From Sphingobium sp. SYK-6 (GTDB taxonomy: Bacteria; Pseudomonadota; Alphaproteobacteria; Sphingomonadales; Sphingomonadaceae), in NCBI RefSeq assembly GCF_000283515.1, contig NC_015976.1, forward strand, positions 558,001 to 622,000: DNA of 64,000 bases, read 5' to 3'. Below, piece by piece: positions 8,911-17,732 of this stretch. Positions within the stretch are counted from its first letter, which is position 1. The number at the start of each line of letters is the position of its first letter. The notes under the pieces are model-generated. The model was not told the DNA's origin. It saw only the letters and a program-made list of their open reading frames with translations, and ran no database searches. The position numbers and the translations under genes are program-made.

Positions 8911-11900
8911 ATGACCGACCAGCCAGACTATAAGAGCACCGTCTTCCTGCCCCAGACCGACTTTCCCATGAAGGCGGGCCTCGCGCAGAAGGAGCCGGGC
9001 ATTCTCGCGCGCTGGGAAGCGATGGACCTGTACGGCAAGCTGCGCGCCCAGCGCGAAGGGCGCGAGCGCTTCATCCTGCATGACGGCCCGCCTTATGCGA
9101 ATGGCGACATCCACATGGGCCATGCGATGAACAAGGTCCTCAAGGACATCATCGTGCGCAGCCAGAGCCTGCTCGGCAAGGACGCGCCTTATGTGCCCGG
9201 CTGGGATTGCCACGGTCTCCCCATCGAGTGGAAGATCGAGGAAGCCTATCGCAAGAAGAAGCTGAACAAGGACGAGGTGCCGCCGCAGGAATTCCGCGCC
9301 GAGTGCCGCGCTTATGCCGAGCAGTGGGTCGGCGTGCAGAAGGAGCAGTTCAAGCGCCTCGGCATCATGGGCGACTGGGATGACCCCTATCTCACCATGA
9401 AGTTCGAGGCCGAGGCGGCGATTGTCGGCGAGCTGCTGAAGTTCGCCGAAAGCGGCCAGCTCTATCGCGGCGCCAAGCCGGTCATGTGGTCCCCGGTCGA
9501 AAAGACCGCGCTGGCCGAGGCCGAGGTGGAATATGAGGATGTCGTCTCGACCCAGATCGATCTGGCCTTCGAGATCGTCGAGGCGCCGAACGCGCCCGAG
9601 CTGGTCGGCGCTTATGCGGTGATCTGGACGACGACCCCGTGGACGATCCCTGTGAATCAGGCGATCGCTTATGGGGAGGATATTGAGTATGTCGTCCTGA
9701 CCTATTCGTCTGACAACAAGCGTCCCAGCCCTGTACCGGCTACCCGTTTCCTGGTCGCACGGGAACTGATGCTCCCTGTCCTCGATCGCTTGCAAGGTCT
9801 CTTTGAAGATCCCGATAGTGAAGAGAATGTCCTTTGGGAGCGTTCGGAAGGGTTCATCAAAGGCTCCCAGCTCGCCGGCGCCATCGCGCGCCACCCGATG
9901 GCCAACCTCCTTCGTCATCCCCGCGAAAGCGGGGATCCAGCTTCTTCTTCAACCGGCGGCGAAGGCAGCGGGACCCCGGATCAAGTCCGGGGTGACGCGA
10001 GCGGGAAGGGCCCGCTGTCCAACTTCTTCGATCGTCCCCGCCCGTTCATCGCCGCCGATCATGTCACCACCGATGCCGGCACCGGCCTCGTCCACATGGC
10101 GCCCGATCATGGCGAGGAAGACTTCATCGCCTGCAAGGCGGTGGGCATCGATCCCGTGTTCGCCGTCACGGACGATGGCCGCTATCGCGACGACTGGCCG
10201 TGGCTCGGCGGCCAGGGCAGCGTCATCAACACGAAGTTCAATGGCCCCGACGGCCCGATCCTGACGGACCTGCGCGCCACGGGGCAATTGCTGTCCGTGG
10301 GCGAGCTGAAGCACAGCTACCCCCATTCATGGCGTTCCAAGGCGCGGATCATCTATCGCTGCACGCCGCAATGGTTCATCCCGATGGACAAGGCGGCCAC
10401 CGCATCCGATTTCGTGGTGCCGAGCCTCATGGCCGGGGTGGGCGCGGGCATCGCCATGGCGGTGAACCCGGACACGCCCGATCACATCATGACCAATGGC
10501 CCGACGCTGCGCGAAGTCGCGCTCGATGCCATCGAGCAGACCCGCTGGGTGCCCGCGCGTTCGCGCAACCGCATCCATGCGATGGTGAGCGACAGGCCGG
10601 ATTGGGTCATCTCGCGCCAGCGCGCCTGGGGCGTGCCGATCGCGCTTTATGTGGACCGCCAGACCGGCCAGTATCTGAGCGATCCCGAGGTGAATGCCCG
10701 CATCGTGGAGGCATTCCGTCAGGGCGGTGCGGATGCCTGGTTCGGCGCCGATCATCAGGCGCTGCTGGGTCCGCGCTATCGCCTCGCCGATTTCGAGGTG
10801 GTGAACGACATTCTCGACGTGTGGTTCGACAGCGGCTCGACGCACAGCTTCGTCGTCGAGGCACGCTATGGCGAGGGCGTCCGCGCCGATCTCTATATCG
10901 AGGGCTCGGACCAGCATCGCGGCTGGTTCCAGTCCTCCCTGCTGGAGAGCTGCGGCACGCGCGGGCAGGCGCCCTACAAGGCTGTCCTCACGCACGGCTT
11001 CGCGCTCGACGGGCAGGGGCGCAAGATGTCCAAGAGCCTGGGCAATGTCGTCGATCCGCTCAAGGTGATCGACGAAAGCGGCGCGGACATCCTTCGCCTG
11101 TGGGCGGCCAGCACCGATTATTTCGACGATGTGCGCATCGGCAAGGAAGTGCTGTCCGGCGCGTCCGACGCCTATCGCAAGCTGCGCAACACCTTCCGCT
11201 ATCTGCTTGGCGCGCTCGCCGGCTTCGAGACGGCGGACCGGGTGCCCGTCGCCGGCATGCCCGAGCTGGAGCGCTACATGCTCCACCGCCTCGCCGAGCT
11301 GGACATGGAACTGCGGTCCGTGGTGGATCGCGAGGCGCAGTCCGAGGACTGGCTGGAATTCGGCCGCTATGTGCGCGCGCTGGGCGAGTTCGCCAACAAT
11401 GATCTGTCCGCCTTCTTCTTCGATATCCGCAAGGATTGCCTCTATTGCGACGTCAACCCGGCGAGCGGGCAGGAAACGGACAAGCGCCGGGCCTATCGCA
11501 CCGTGCTGGATCATCTGTTCCATGCGCTGGTGCGCTATGCCGCGCCGGTCATTCCCTTCACGGCGGAAGAAGTCTGGCAGGCGCGCTATCCCGATGAGGA
11601 CGGCTCGGTGCACATGCTCGAATGGCCGGACGTGGATGCCCGGTGGCGCGATCCGTCGCTTGGCGTGCGCTGGGCGGCGATCCGTTCATCTCGCGATCAG
11701 GTGAACGAAGCCATTGAGCCCCTGCGGCGGGAGAAGGTCGTGCGGTCCAGCCTGGAGGCGGACGTGCGCATGGCCGATGTTCCCGAGGCGGTGGATTTCG
11801 CGGAGATGTGCATCGTGGCGAATGTGAGCGAGGATGCGGCTCTGGAAAGTCCCGCGATCAGCCCGACGACGCATCACAAATGCGGCCGCTGCTGGCGCCA

Positions 11901-11961
11901 CCTGCCCGAAGTGACGGACGACGGCGCGCTGTGCGATCGCTGTGCGGCGGTGCTGGCGTGA
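8911..11961 (+). CDS. ileS: Isoleucyl-tRNA synthetase, carrying an in-frame palindromic repeat
   Basis: 1016 residues, class I synthetase that charges tRNA-Ile. The HIGH-type motif is HMGH at 68-71 and the KMSKS loop is at 705-709. The CP1 editing domain lies between (TTTPWTIPVNQAIAYG, DHVTTDAGTGLVHMAPDHG), and the C-terminal zinc module ends in CGRCW and CDRC pairs. The enzyme is longer than the usual 930-970 residues. Part of the excess is residues about 335-363, encoded by a palindromic genomic repeat (9913-9997) inside the editing region. The segment just before it (codons about 250-330) uses unusual, more A/T-rich codons. It forms an operon with lspA and the DUF3035 lipoprotein. Confidence 0.96.
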   Translation: MTDQPDYKSTVFLPQTDFPMKAGLAQKEPGILARWEAMDLYGKLRAQREGRERFILHDGPPYANGDIHMGHAMNKVLKDIIVRSQSLLGKDAPYVPGWDCHGLPIEWKIEEAYRKKKLNKDEVPPQEFRAECRAYAEQWVGVQKEQFKRLGIMGDWDDPYLTMKFEAEAAIVGELLKFAESGQLYRGAKPVMWSPVEKTALAEAEVEYEDVVSTQIDLAFEIVEAPNAPELVGAYAVIWTTTPWTIPVNQAIAYGEDIEYVVLTYSSDNKRPSPVPATRFLVARELMLPVLDRLQGLFEDPDSEENVLWERSEGFIKGSQLAGAIARHPMANLLRHPRESGDPASSSTGGEGSGTPDQVRGDASGKGPLSNFFDRPRPFIAADHVTTDAGTGLVHMAPDHGEEDFIACKAVGIDPVFAVTDDGRYRDDWPWLGGQGSVINTKFNGPDGPILTDLRATGQLLSVGELKHSYPHSWRSKARIIYRCTPQWFIPMDKAATASDFVVPSLMAGVGAGIAMAVNPDTPDHIMTNGPTLREVALDAIEQTRWVPARSRNRIHAMVSDRPDWVISRQRAWGVPIALYVDRQTGQYLSDPEVNARIVEAFRQGGADAWFGADHQALLGPRYRLADFEVVNDILDVWFDSGSTHSFVVEARYGEGVRADLYIEGSDQHRGWFQSSLLESCGTRGQAPYKAVLTHGFALDGQGRKMSKSLGNVVDPLKVIDESGADILRLWAASTDYFDDVRIGKEVLSGASDAYRKLRNTFRYLLGALAGFETADRVPVAGMPELERYMLHRLAELDMELRSVVDREAQSEDWLEFGRYVRALGEFANNDLSAFFFDIRKDCLYCDVNPASGQETDKRRAYRTVLDHLFHALVRYAAPVIPFTAEEVWQARYPDEDGSVHMLEWPDVDARWRDPSLGVRWAAIRSSRDQVNEAIEPLRREKVVRSSLEADVRMADVPEAVDFAEMCIVANVSEDAALESPAISPTTHHKCGRCWRHLPEVTDDGALCDRCAAVLA
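9913..9997. repeat. Palindromic genomic repeat inside ileS
   Basis: Two perfect hairpins: an 8-bp stem ATCCCCGC / GCGGGGAT with a GAAA loop (9917-9936), and an 8-bp stem ACCCCGGA / TCCGGGGT with loop TCAAG (9973-9993). The outer ends CGTCATCCCC and GGGGTGACG are also inverted repeats. This is the widespread alphaproteobacterial interspersed repeat, normally intergenic, that is often mistranslated as RHPRESGDP. Here it is read in frame as residues 335-363 of isoleucyl-tRNA synthetase with no stop. Confidence 0.88.
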
Positions 11962-12473
11962 CGCGCGTGCCGGCCTTTCATCGCAGGCTTGGCCTGTCGC
12001 TTGCGGGCGGCATCGTGCTGTTCGACCAGCTCATCAAGTTCTTCGTGACGCACACGCTCCAGCTCCAGTCGCGCGGGCCGCTGGGCATCGAGCTGCTGCC
12101 CTTCTTCAATCTCACCTGGACCGAGAATCGCGGCGTCTCGATGGGCTTCTTCTATGCCGAGACGGAGCTGATGCGCTGGGCGCTGGTGGCCATGACCATG
12201 GCGATCGCCGGTTTCGTGGCCTGGTGGATGTGGCGCGAGACGCAGCGTGACGATGCCGTGGCGCTCGGCCTCGTGCTCGGCGGCGCCATCGGCAACATCA
12301 TCGACCGCGTGCGCCTGGGCTATGTCATCGACTATGCGGACTTCCACATTGGCGAGTGGCGTCCCTTCCTCATCTTCAACCTCGCCGATGCCGCGATCAC
12401 CATCGGCGTCCTCATCCTGCTTGCACGCGCGCTGCTGCTGCGCGAAAAGGCCGCACCCAAGGAGTCCCGTTAA
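11958..12473 (+). CDS. lspA: Lipoprotein signal peptidase II
   Basis: 171 residues from a GTG overlapping the ileS stop (GTGA). LspA is an inner-membrane aspartyl protease that removes signal peptides from diacylated prolipoproteins. Four hydrophobic segments are evident. The conserved catalytic regions are GGAIGNIIDRVRLGYVIDY, with the first Asp, and FNLADAAITIG, with the second. The FFNLTWTENRGVSMG motif is also typical. The ileS-lspA pairing is common in proteobacteria. Its product would process the lipoprotein encoded immediately downstream and several others in this window. Confidence 0.96.
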   Translation: MTRVPAFHRRLGLSLAGGIVLFDQLIKFFVTHTLQLQSRGPLGIELLPFFNLTWTENRGVSMGFFYAETELMRWALVAMTMAIAGFVAWWMWRETQRDDAVALGLVLGGAIGNIIDRVRLGYVIDYADFHIGEWRPFLIFNLADAAITIGVLILLARALLLREKAAPKESR

Positions 12474-12474
12474 G

Positions 12475-12894
12475 ATGCGTACGACTTACCGCCTTCCGCT
12501 GATGCTCGCCGGCGTCGCGACGCTCTCGGCCTGTGGCGGCACCAATCTGTTCAATCGTGACCGGCCGGACGAGATGGCGGTCTCCCGCCAGCCCCCGCTG
12601 GTCATTCCGCCCGATTTCGCGCTCACCCCGCCGGCGCCCGGTACGGCGGCGAGCCAGCAGAACACGCTGCAGCAGCAGGCCCTGGAGGCCATGTTCGGCG
12701 GCACGGCCCCGCGTAGCGGCGGCGAGAGTGCCGCGCTGCGTGAGGCGGGCCGGTCGACGGCCGAGGTCGGCATCCGCTCCTCCGTGGGCGACAACCAGAC
12801 CGAGGTGATCGACAAGGGCTCGACCACGCAGGACATCGTCGCCGCGCCGGAAGGTGACGGCCAGACCGCACGCGTGGTCGGCGGCGGTCAGTAA
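12475..12894 (+). CDS. DUF3035 lipoprotein, BamF-like
   Basis: 139 residues with a lipoprotein signal (LMLAGVATLSAC, lipid Cys at about 20). The mature start, with NLFNRDRPDEMAVSRQPPLVIPPDF, is the hallmark of alphaproteobacterial DUF3035 proteins. These have been described as BamF, a lipoprotein subunit of the outer-membrane beta-barrel assembly complex. The rest is a low-complexity Gln/Ala/Gly tail. It begins 1 nt after the lspA stop, with AAGGAG upstream within lspA, so it is translated from the ileS-lspA message. Family assignment is firm; the BamF role is inferred from homology. Confidence 0.82.
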   Translation: MRTTYRLPLMLAGVATLSACGGTNLFNRDRPDEMAVSRQPPLVIPPDFALTPPAPGTAASQQNTLQQQALEAMFGGTAPRSGGESAALREAGRSTAEVGIRSSVGDNQTEVIDKGSTTQDIVAAPEGDGQTARVVGGGQ

Positions 12895-12959
12895 CGCCGC
12901 CGCACGGCCGGGCAACCAAAGCCCGCGCCGCCCGTTGCATGGAGGAAAGGAGAGCCTCC

Positions 12960-13448
12960 ATGTCCGACGATCTTGAGCGGGAAGTCACGCATCAATTCTG
13001 GAAGGCGCTGGCCGACAGCCCCATCCTCATGGTCCGGCGCGATGGCAGCGGGGAACACGCCCTGCCGATGACCGCGCAGCTTGACGAGGCGCTGGGCCCG
13101 CAGCGGGGTGGCGCGATCTGGTTTTTCACCGTGACCGACAACCGGCTCGCGGCCGGTGGCCCTGCCATGGCCCAGTTCGCCGCGCGGGATCATGATCTCT
13201 TCGCCTGCATTTCCGGCCGGCTCGTGGAGGAAAAGGATCCGGGCGTGATCGATCGCTTCTGGTCCAGCGGCGTCGCTGCCTGGTACGAGCAGGGCCGGTC
13301 CGACCCCAAGCTCCTCATGCTGCGCTTCGATCTCGACGACCTGGAGATCTGGACGGCCGACATGAGCATCAAGGGCCGCTTCAGATTGCTCTTGGGGCGC
13401 AAGGTCGACCCGGAGGATGCGGGCGCCCATATCCGCACCCACGCCTGA
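12960..13448 (+). CDS. Pyridoxamine 5'-phosphate oxidase-like stress protein (general stress protein 26 family)
   Basis: 162 residues from ATG 12960, which has GGAGGAAAGGAGA upstream; an ATG at 12939 has none. The split-barrel flavin-binding fold is suggested by LADSPILMVRR, AIWFFTVTDNRLA, DLFACISGRL and the DLEIWTADMSIKGRFRLLLG segment. Homologues bind FMN or related cofactors and are often stress induced; catalytic activity is unproven. It stands alone after the lspA operon and is convergent with the DUF72 gene. Confidence 0.85.
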   Translation: MSDDLEREVTHQFWKALADSPILMVRRDGSGEHALPMTAQLDEALGPQRGGAIWFFTVTDNRLAAGGPAMAQFAARDHDLFACISGRLVEEKDPGVIDRFWSSGVAAWYEQGRSDPKLLMLRFDLDDLEIWTADMSIKGRFRLLLGRKVDPEDAGAHIRTHA

Positions 13449-13459
13449 TTGGCCGACAT

Positions 13460-13498
13460 CCGGCAGGGACGTTTCGGGTGACGAGATGTCTCTGCCGG
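13460..13498. terminator. Bidirectional hairpin between convergent genes
   Basis: CCGGCAGGGA and TCTCTGCCGG form a 10-bp stem with one mismatch around a 19-nt loop. It lies between the stop of the PNPOx-like gene (13448) and the stop of the DUF72 gene (13537). No T-tract follows, so the call rests on position and symmetry. Confidence 0.5.
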
Positions 13499-13536
13499 CC
13501 GGTTGAAAGCGAGGGCGGGCCCCTCGGGGATCGCGC

Positions 13537-14361
13537 CTAAGCGGGATTGGCCAGTCGATCGGCGAGAGCCATGGCTGCCGCCGGGTTTCTCAGCTTGGCA
13601 CCTGAAATGAAATAGATGAACACGTCGCGGGCCGATCCGTCCGCGGCGTTTTCGCCCGTGACATCTCCGTCAGTGACATAGGTCAGCTCCGCCGGACATT
13701 GTCCCTCGGACCACATGCGGGCAATGCCTGCCCAGCGGTCCAGTTCGTCCGGACCATAGCCCGTTGGCACGTCCTCCTGGCTCTGCATGAGCCGTGCATA
13801 CATGAAATCCGCCGTGGGATCGGCGATCATCGGATGCTTGTCATGCGCCGCCACGACGATACCCACGCCGTGCCGCCGCGCCAGCGCGACAAACTCGGGG
13901 CAGGCAAAGCTCTCGTGCCGCACTTCCACCACGTGGCGCGTGCGCACGCCATCGATCCGCGCGGGCAGCATCGCCATGAAAGCGGCGATGTCGTCCGGAT
14001 CAAACTGGCGCGTCTCGCGGAACTGCCACAGGATCGGGCCGAGCCGGTCGCCCAGTTCGGACAGGCCGGATGACAGGAAGCGCCCGATGGACTCCTCCGC
14101 TTCCGCCAGCTTCTTCTTCGCCACGCAATATTGCAGCGCCTTCACCGCATAGACGAAGCCCTCGGGCGCGGCGTCACGCCATTTGGCGTATGTCGCGGGA
14201 GTCTGGGTGCGGTAGAAAGTGCCGTTGATCTCGATGGTGCCGAGATGATTGACGGCATAATCCAGCTCCCGGGCCTTGGGCAGATCGGCCGGGTAGAAAT
14301 TGTCGCGCCAGGGCTCGTAGGTCCAGCCGCCGACACCGGTGCGGATGGTGCCCGGCGTCAC
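13537..14361 (-). CDS. DUF72 family (YecE-like) protein
   Basis: 274 residues from a GTG that overlaps the dxs stop by 4 nt. The opening [25 protein letters not shown] and [25 protein letters not shown] are diagnostic of DUF72. The conserved VRHESF, a [17 protein letters not shown] block and the late FIYFISGAK segment are present. The family adopts a TIM-barrel fold; its biochemical role is unknown. The overlap with dxs shows that it is translated from the same message. Confidence 0.9.
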   Translation of the reverse strand: MTPGTIRTGVGGWTYEPWRDNFYPADLPKARELDYAVNHLGTIEINGTFYRTQTPATYAKWRDAAPEGFVYAVKALQYCVAKKKLAEAEESIGRFLSSGLSELGDRLGPILWQFRETRQFDPDDIAAFMAMLPARIDGVRTRHVVEVRHESFACPEFVALARRHGVGIVVAAHDKHPMIADPTADFMYARLMQSQEDVPTGYGPDELDRWAGIARMWSEGQCPAELTYVTDGDVTGENAADGSARDVFIYFISGAKLRNPAAAMALADRLANPA

Positions 14362-16295
14362 GCGCGCGCGCCCGCTTCCTCCACGCCCGCGCTGTTGTGG
14401 CGCAGCGCCGTCAGCACCGTCTCGACGATGTGCGGCGCATTGAGGCGGGCGTCGTCATATTGCTTCTCGGGCTTGTCCTGATCCTGGAAGATGTCCGGCA
14501 GGCGCATGGTGCGCAGGCGCAGGCCGCCGTCGATCAGGCCCTCGTCGCTCGCCAGCGTCAGCACATGGGCGCCAAGGCCGCCAATGGCGCCTTCCTCGAT
14601 CGTCACCGCGACGTCATGCGTGGTCAGCAGCCGCCGGATGAGCGCTTCATCGAGCGGCTTGGCGAAGCGCAGATCGGCCACGCTGGTGGAAAGGCCGCGC
14701 GCGTCCAGCGTGTCAGCGGCTTTCAGGGCCTCCTCCAGCCTTGTGCCCAGCGAGAGGATCGCGATCTTCTTGCCTTCGCGCAGCAGGCGGCCCTTGCCGA
14801 TCGCCAGCCGCTCCGGCGTCGCGGGCAGCGCCACGCCCACGCCATTGCCGCGCGGATAGCGCAGGGCGATGGGGCTCTCGTCATGGCATGCGGCGGTGTG
14901 GACCATGTGGACCAGCTCCGCCTCGTCCGCCGCCGCCATCACCACCATGTTCGGCAATGTGGCGAGATAGGTGATGTCGAAGCTGCCGGCGTGAGTCGAG
15001 CCGTCCGCACCCACCAGCCCCGCGCGATCGATGGCGAAGCGGACCGGCAGGTTCTGGATCGCCACGTCATGCACCACCTGATCATAGGCGCGCTGGAGGA
15101 AGGTGGAATAGATGGCGCAGAAGGGCCGCATGCCCTGCGCCGCCAGGCCGGCGGCGAATGTGACGGCATGCTGCTCGGCAATGCCGACATCGAAGCAGCG
15201 CGCCGGGAAGGCCTTCTGGAACTTGTCCAGCCCCGTGCCCGAGGGCATGGCGGCCGTGATGGCCACGACCCGATCGTCGCGCTGGGCTTCGTCCATCAGG
15301 GCCTGCGCGAACACATTGGTATAGCTCGGCGGCCCGGCCGGCGCCTTCACCTGCTCGCCGGTGATGACGTTGAACTTCTGCACGCCATGATATTTGTCGG
15401 CAGCGGCTTCGGCGGGCGCATAGCCCTTGCCTTTCTGCGTGACGACATGGACGAGCACCGGCCCGTCCGCCATGTCGCGCACATTCTCCAGCACCGGGAT
15501 GAGCTGGTCGAGATTGTGGCCGTCGATCGGCCCGACATAATAGAAGCCCAGCTCCTCGAAGAGCGTGCCGCCCATCGCCATGCCGCGCGCGAACTCGTCG
15601 GTCTTGCGGGCCGCGTGGTGCAGCGGGCGGGGGAGCTTGCGGGCCAGCTTCTTGAGCGCCTCGCGCACCGAGAGGAATTCGCGGCTGGAGACGATGCGCG
15701 CCAGATAGGCGGACAGTCCGCCCACCGGCGGCGCGATCGACATGTCATTGTCGTTGAGGATGACGATCAGCCGGTTGCCGGCTTCCCGCGCGTTGTTCAT
15801 CGCCTCATACGCCATGCCGGCGGACATGGCGCCATCGCCGATGACGGCGATTGCCTTGCCCGACCTGCCGGTCAGCCGGTTGGCGATGGCGAAGCCGAGC
15901 GCGGCGCTGATCGAGGTCGAGGAATGCGCGGCGCCGAACGGATCATATTGGCTCTCGCTGCGCTTGGTGAAGCCGGAGAGGCCGCCACCCTGCCGGAGCG
16001 TGCGGATGCGGTCCCGCCGGCCCGTGAGGATCTTGTGCGGGTAGCATTGATGGCCCACGTCCCACACCAGCCGGTCCTCCGGCGTGTTGAACACATAATG
16101 GATGGCAGCGGTCAGCTCGACCACGCCGAGCCCGGAACCGAGATGGCCCCCGGTGACGCCTACCGCGGAAATCATCTCTGCGCGCAGTTCGTCCGCGAGC
16201 TGCCGCAGCTGGCCCGGGGCAAGTTTACGAAGGTCGGCAGGATCGCGCACCTGGTCGAGCAGGGGCGTCTCGGGCTGATCGATCATGTCCGGCAT
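14358..16295 (-). CDS. dxs: 1-deoxy-D-xylulose-5-phosphate synthase
   Basis: 645 residues. This thiamine-diphosphate enzyme condenses pyruvate and glyceraldehyde 3-phosphate, the first and often limiting step of the MEP isoprenoid pathway. Visible: [14 protein letters not shown] and [18 protein letters not shown] near the N-terminus; the ThDP motif running from [17 protein letters not shown] to [14 protein letters not shown]; and the transketolase-type pyrimidine segment with [16 protein letters not shown]. The C-terminal domain includes [13 protein letters not shown]. The length is normal. Start ATG 16295 is taken; another Met lies three codons later. It is the first gene of a dxs-DUF72 unit and divergent from the VOC gene across an 82-nt gap. 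Confidence 0.97.
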   Translation of the reverse strand: MPDMIDQPETPLLDQVRDPADLRKLAPGQLRQLADELRAEMISAVGVTGGHLGSGLGVVELTAAIHYVFNTPEDRLVWDVGHQCYPHKILTGRRDRIRTLRQGGGLSGFTKRSESQYDPFGAAHSSTSISAALGFAIANRLTGRSGKAIAVIGDGAMSAGMAYEAMNNAREAGNRLIVILNDNDMSIAPPVGGLSAYLARIVSSREFLSVREALKKLARKLPRPLHHAARKTDEFARGMAMGGTLFEELGFYYVGPIDGHNLDQLIPVLENVRDMADGPVLVHVVTQKGKGYAPAEAAADKYHGVQKFNVITGEQVKAPAGPPSYTNVFAQALMDEAQRDDRVVAITAAMPSGTGLDKFQKAFPARCFDVGIAEQHAVTFAAGLAAQGMRPFCAIYSTFLQRAYDQVVHDVAIQNLPVRFAIDRAGLVGADGSTHAGSFDITYLATLPNMVVMAAADEAELVHMVHTAACHDESPIALRYPRGNGVGVALPATPERLAIGKGRLLREGKKIAILSLGTRLEEALKAADTLDARGLSTSVADLRFAKPLDEALIRRLLTTHDVAVTIEEGAIGGLGAHVLTLASDEGLIDGGLRLRTMRLPDIFQDQDKPEKQYDDARLNAPHIVETVLTALRHNSAGVEEAGARA

Positions 16296-16377
16296 TTAGT
16301 GTGCCCGGGCTCAAATGTCGAACCATGTTCGCGCGAAACTTGTTATAAGCGCCTGGGCGAACGAAAGGAGTGAGTTC

Positions 16378-16764
16378 ATGGGGGTCGTGAGCGGAGGGCG
16401 CGCCATCGCGTTCGTGCTGAGTAGGGACGTCGGTGCTCTCAAGCCATTCTACCGGGATGTGCTGGGTCTGCCTCTGCTCGCGGAGGATCCCTATGCGGCG
16501 ACGTTCGACCTTGGCGGAGGGACGTCGCTGCGCCTGACCGCCGTGGGTGACCATGTGCCCGGGCCGCATGCCGTGCTGGGCTGGCAAGTCGACGATCTCG
16601 ACACCGCGCTGGGCCGGCTGGAGGCCACCGGGACCTCATGCGAGATCTACACCGGCTTCGGGCAGGATCCGCGCGGCGTCTGGACCAGTCCGGACGGCGA
16701 TGTGCGAATCGTCTGGTTCAAGGATCCGGAAGGCAATCTGCTGAGCATGACGCAGTTCAACTGA
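16378..16764 (+). CDS. VOC superfamily (glyoxalase/bleomycin-resistance-like) protein
   Basis: 128 residues. AAAGGAGTGAGTTC precedes ATG 16378. The beta-alpha-beta-beta-beta pattern is visible: FVLSRDVGALKPFYRDVLGLPLL, then ATFDLGGGTSLRLT, GWQVDDLDTALGRLEATG and VWFKDPEGNLLSMTQF. The final DPEGN segment with the metal-ligand Glu position is typical of VOC metalloenzymes and binding proteins. The substrate is unknown. It is followed by a small membrane protein only 3 nt downstream. Confidence 0.87.
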   Translation: MGVVSGGRAIAFVLSRDVGALKPFYRDVLGLPLLAEDPYAATFDLGGGTSLRLTAVGDHVPGPHAVLGWQVDDLDTALGRLEATGTSCEIYTGFGQDPRGVWTSPDGDVRIVWFKDPEGNLLSMTQFN

Positions 16765-16767
16765 CGC

Positions 16768-17088
16768 GTGGATTTCATTCAGCAAAGCAAGGTCTGGCTG
16801 GTCGCCTTTACCGGCCTCACGCGGGATGCGCTGCATATCCATGTCGCGCTGGTCCTGTATTTCGGCGCCGTGCTGCTCCTGCGCTGGCGGATCGGCAGCT
16901 GGAAGCCGTGGCTGCTGGTGCTGGGGTGCGCCCTGCTGGGCGAGGTGATGGATATCTGGGAAAGCCTGCGCAGATCACTGCCCATCCCCTGGCAGGAAAG
17001 CTGGAAGGACATCTGGAACACGATGGTCTGGCCCAGCGCCATCCTGCTGCTGGCACGCTACACCGGGATATTCCGGCAGAGGCGATAG
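16768..17088 (+). CDS. Small VanZ-like membrane protein
   Basis: 106 residues from a GTG start 3 nt after the VOC stop. Hydrophobic segments lie at about 25-40 and 48-60, with a shorter one near 90-98, separated by Trp- and Arg-rich loops (RWRIGSWKPW, GEVMDIWESLRRSLPIPW). The DALHIHVAL and GEVMDIWE positions resemble VanZ-like integral membrane proteins, but the similarity is loose. No enzymatic motif is seen. It is probably co-transcribed with the VOC gene and located in the inner membrane. Confidence 0.65.
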   Translation: MDFIQQSKVWLVAFTGLTRDALHIHVALVLYFGAVLLLRWRIGSWKPWLLVLGCALLGEVMDIWESLRRSLPIPWQESWKDIWNTMVWPSAILLLARYTGIFRQRR

Positions 17089-17157
17089 TGGGGGGCAAGG
17101 TTCATGTGGGCCAACACCGCGCCGGGGCATGCATGATTATTGATTCGGTCCGGGCCT

Positions 17158-17622
17158 TCAGCCGCACTTGGCGCAGGTGCCGAGCACTTCGATCACGGGG
17201 CGTTCGGCCTTGAAGCCCTCATGCGCCGCCACGCCCCGCACGCGCCCGGTCAGCGTGTCGTCATCGATATGCGTGGCTTCCCCGCAGGTCTTGCAGACGA
17301 GGAAGATGCAATCGTGAAGGCAGCCGGGATGCGCGTTGGCGATGTAGGCATTCGCGCTCTCGACCCGCTGGGCGAGATTGTTCGTCACGAACAGATCGAG
17401 GATGCGATAAACGCTGTTGGGTGCCACGCGCTTGCCGCGCTTGCGTGAAACCTTGTCGGCGATGTCATAGGCCGAGGCGGGCTTTTCCTCCGCCGCGAGC
17501 ACGGTGAAAATGTCTCCGCGCATCTCGGTCCATTGCTCGCCCTTGCCTTCAAGCGTCGCGCGCGCGGCCGTCTCCAGCAGGGAGCCGGTGGGTTCGTTGT
17601 GATCGTGCCGATGGTGGGCCAT
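17158..17622 (-). CDS. zur: Fur family regulator, Zur type
   Basis: 154 residues. The start is MAHHRHDHNEPTG at 17622; an upstream in-frame start lacks context. The winged-helix domain contains MRGDIFTVLAAEEKPASAYDIADKVSRK and APNSVYRILDLF (recognition helix). The C-terminal half has the CKTCG and terminal CAKCG pairs that bind structural zinc, and the His-rich N-terminus fits a zinc sensor. Zur represses zinc-uptake genes when zinc is plentiful. No znuABC genes adjoin it, and no clear Zur box was recognised. The Zur rather than Fur assignment rests on these motifs and is moderately sure. Confidence 0.8.
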   Translation of the reverse strand: MAHHRHDHNEPTGSLLETAARATLEGKGEQWTEMRGDIFTVLAAEEKPASAYDIADKVSRKRGKRVAPNSVYRILDLFVTNNLAQRVESANAYIANAHPGCLHDCIFLVCKTCGEATHIDDDTLTGRVRGVAAHEGFKAERPVIEVLGTCAKCG

Positions 17623-17732
17623 GGTTCCCAATCTAAGTCTTGCCGAGGCAACCCACAAGCCTTGCCGAGAAGCCTTGGCATCGCGCGCCCGCTGCGCTAT
17701 CGATGACTGGACAAAATCAACAAGGAGGGGGT

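Noticed and set aside
14397..16373. Long plus-strand frame opposite dxs
   Set aside because: It is the shadow of dxs on the other strand; it has no recognisable domain and no ribosome binding site.
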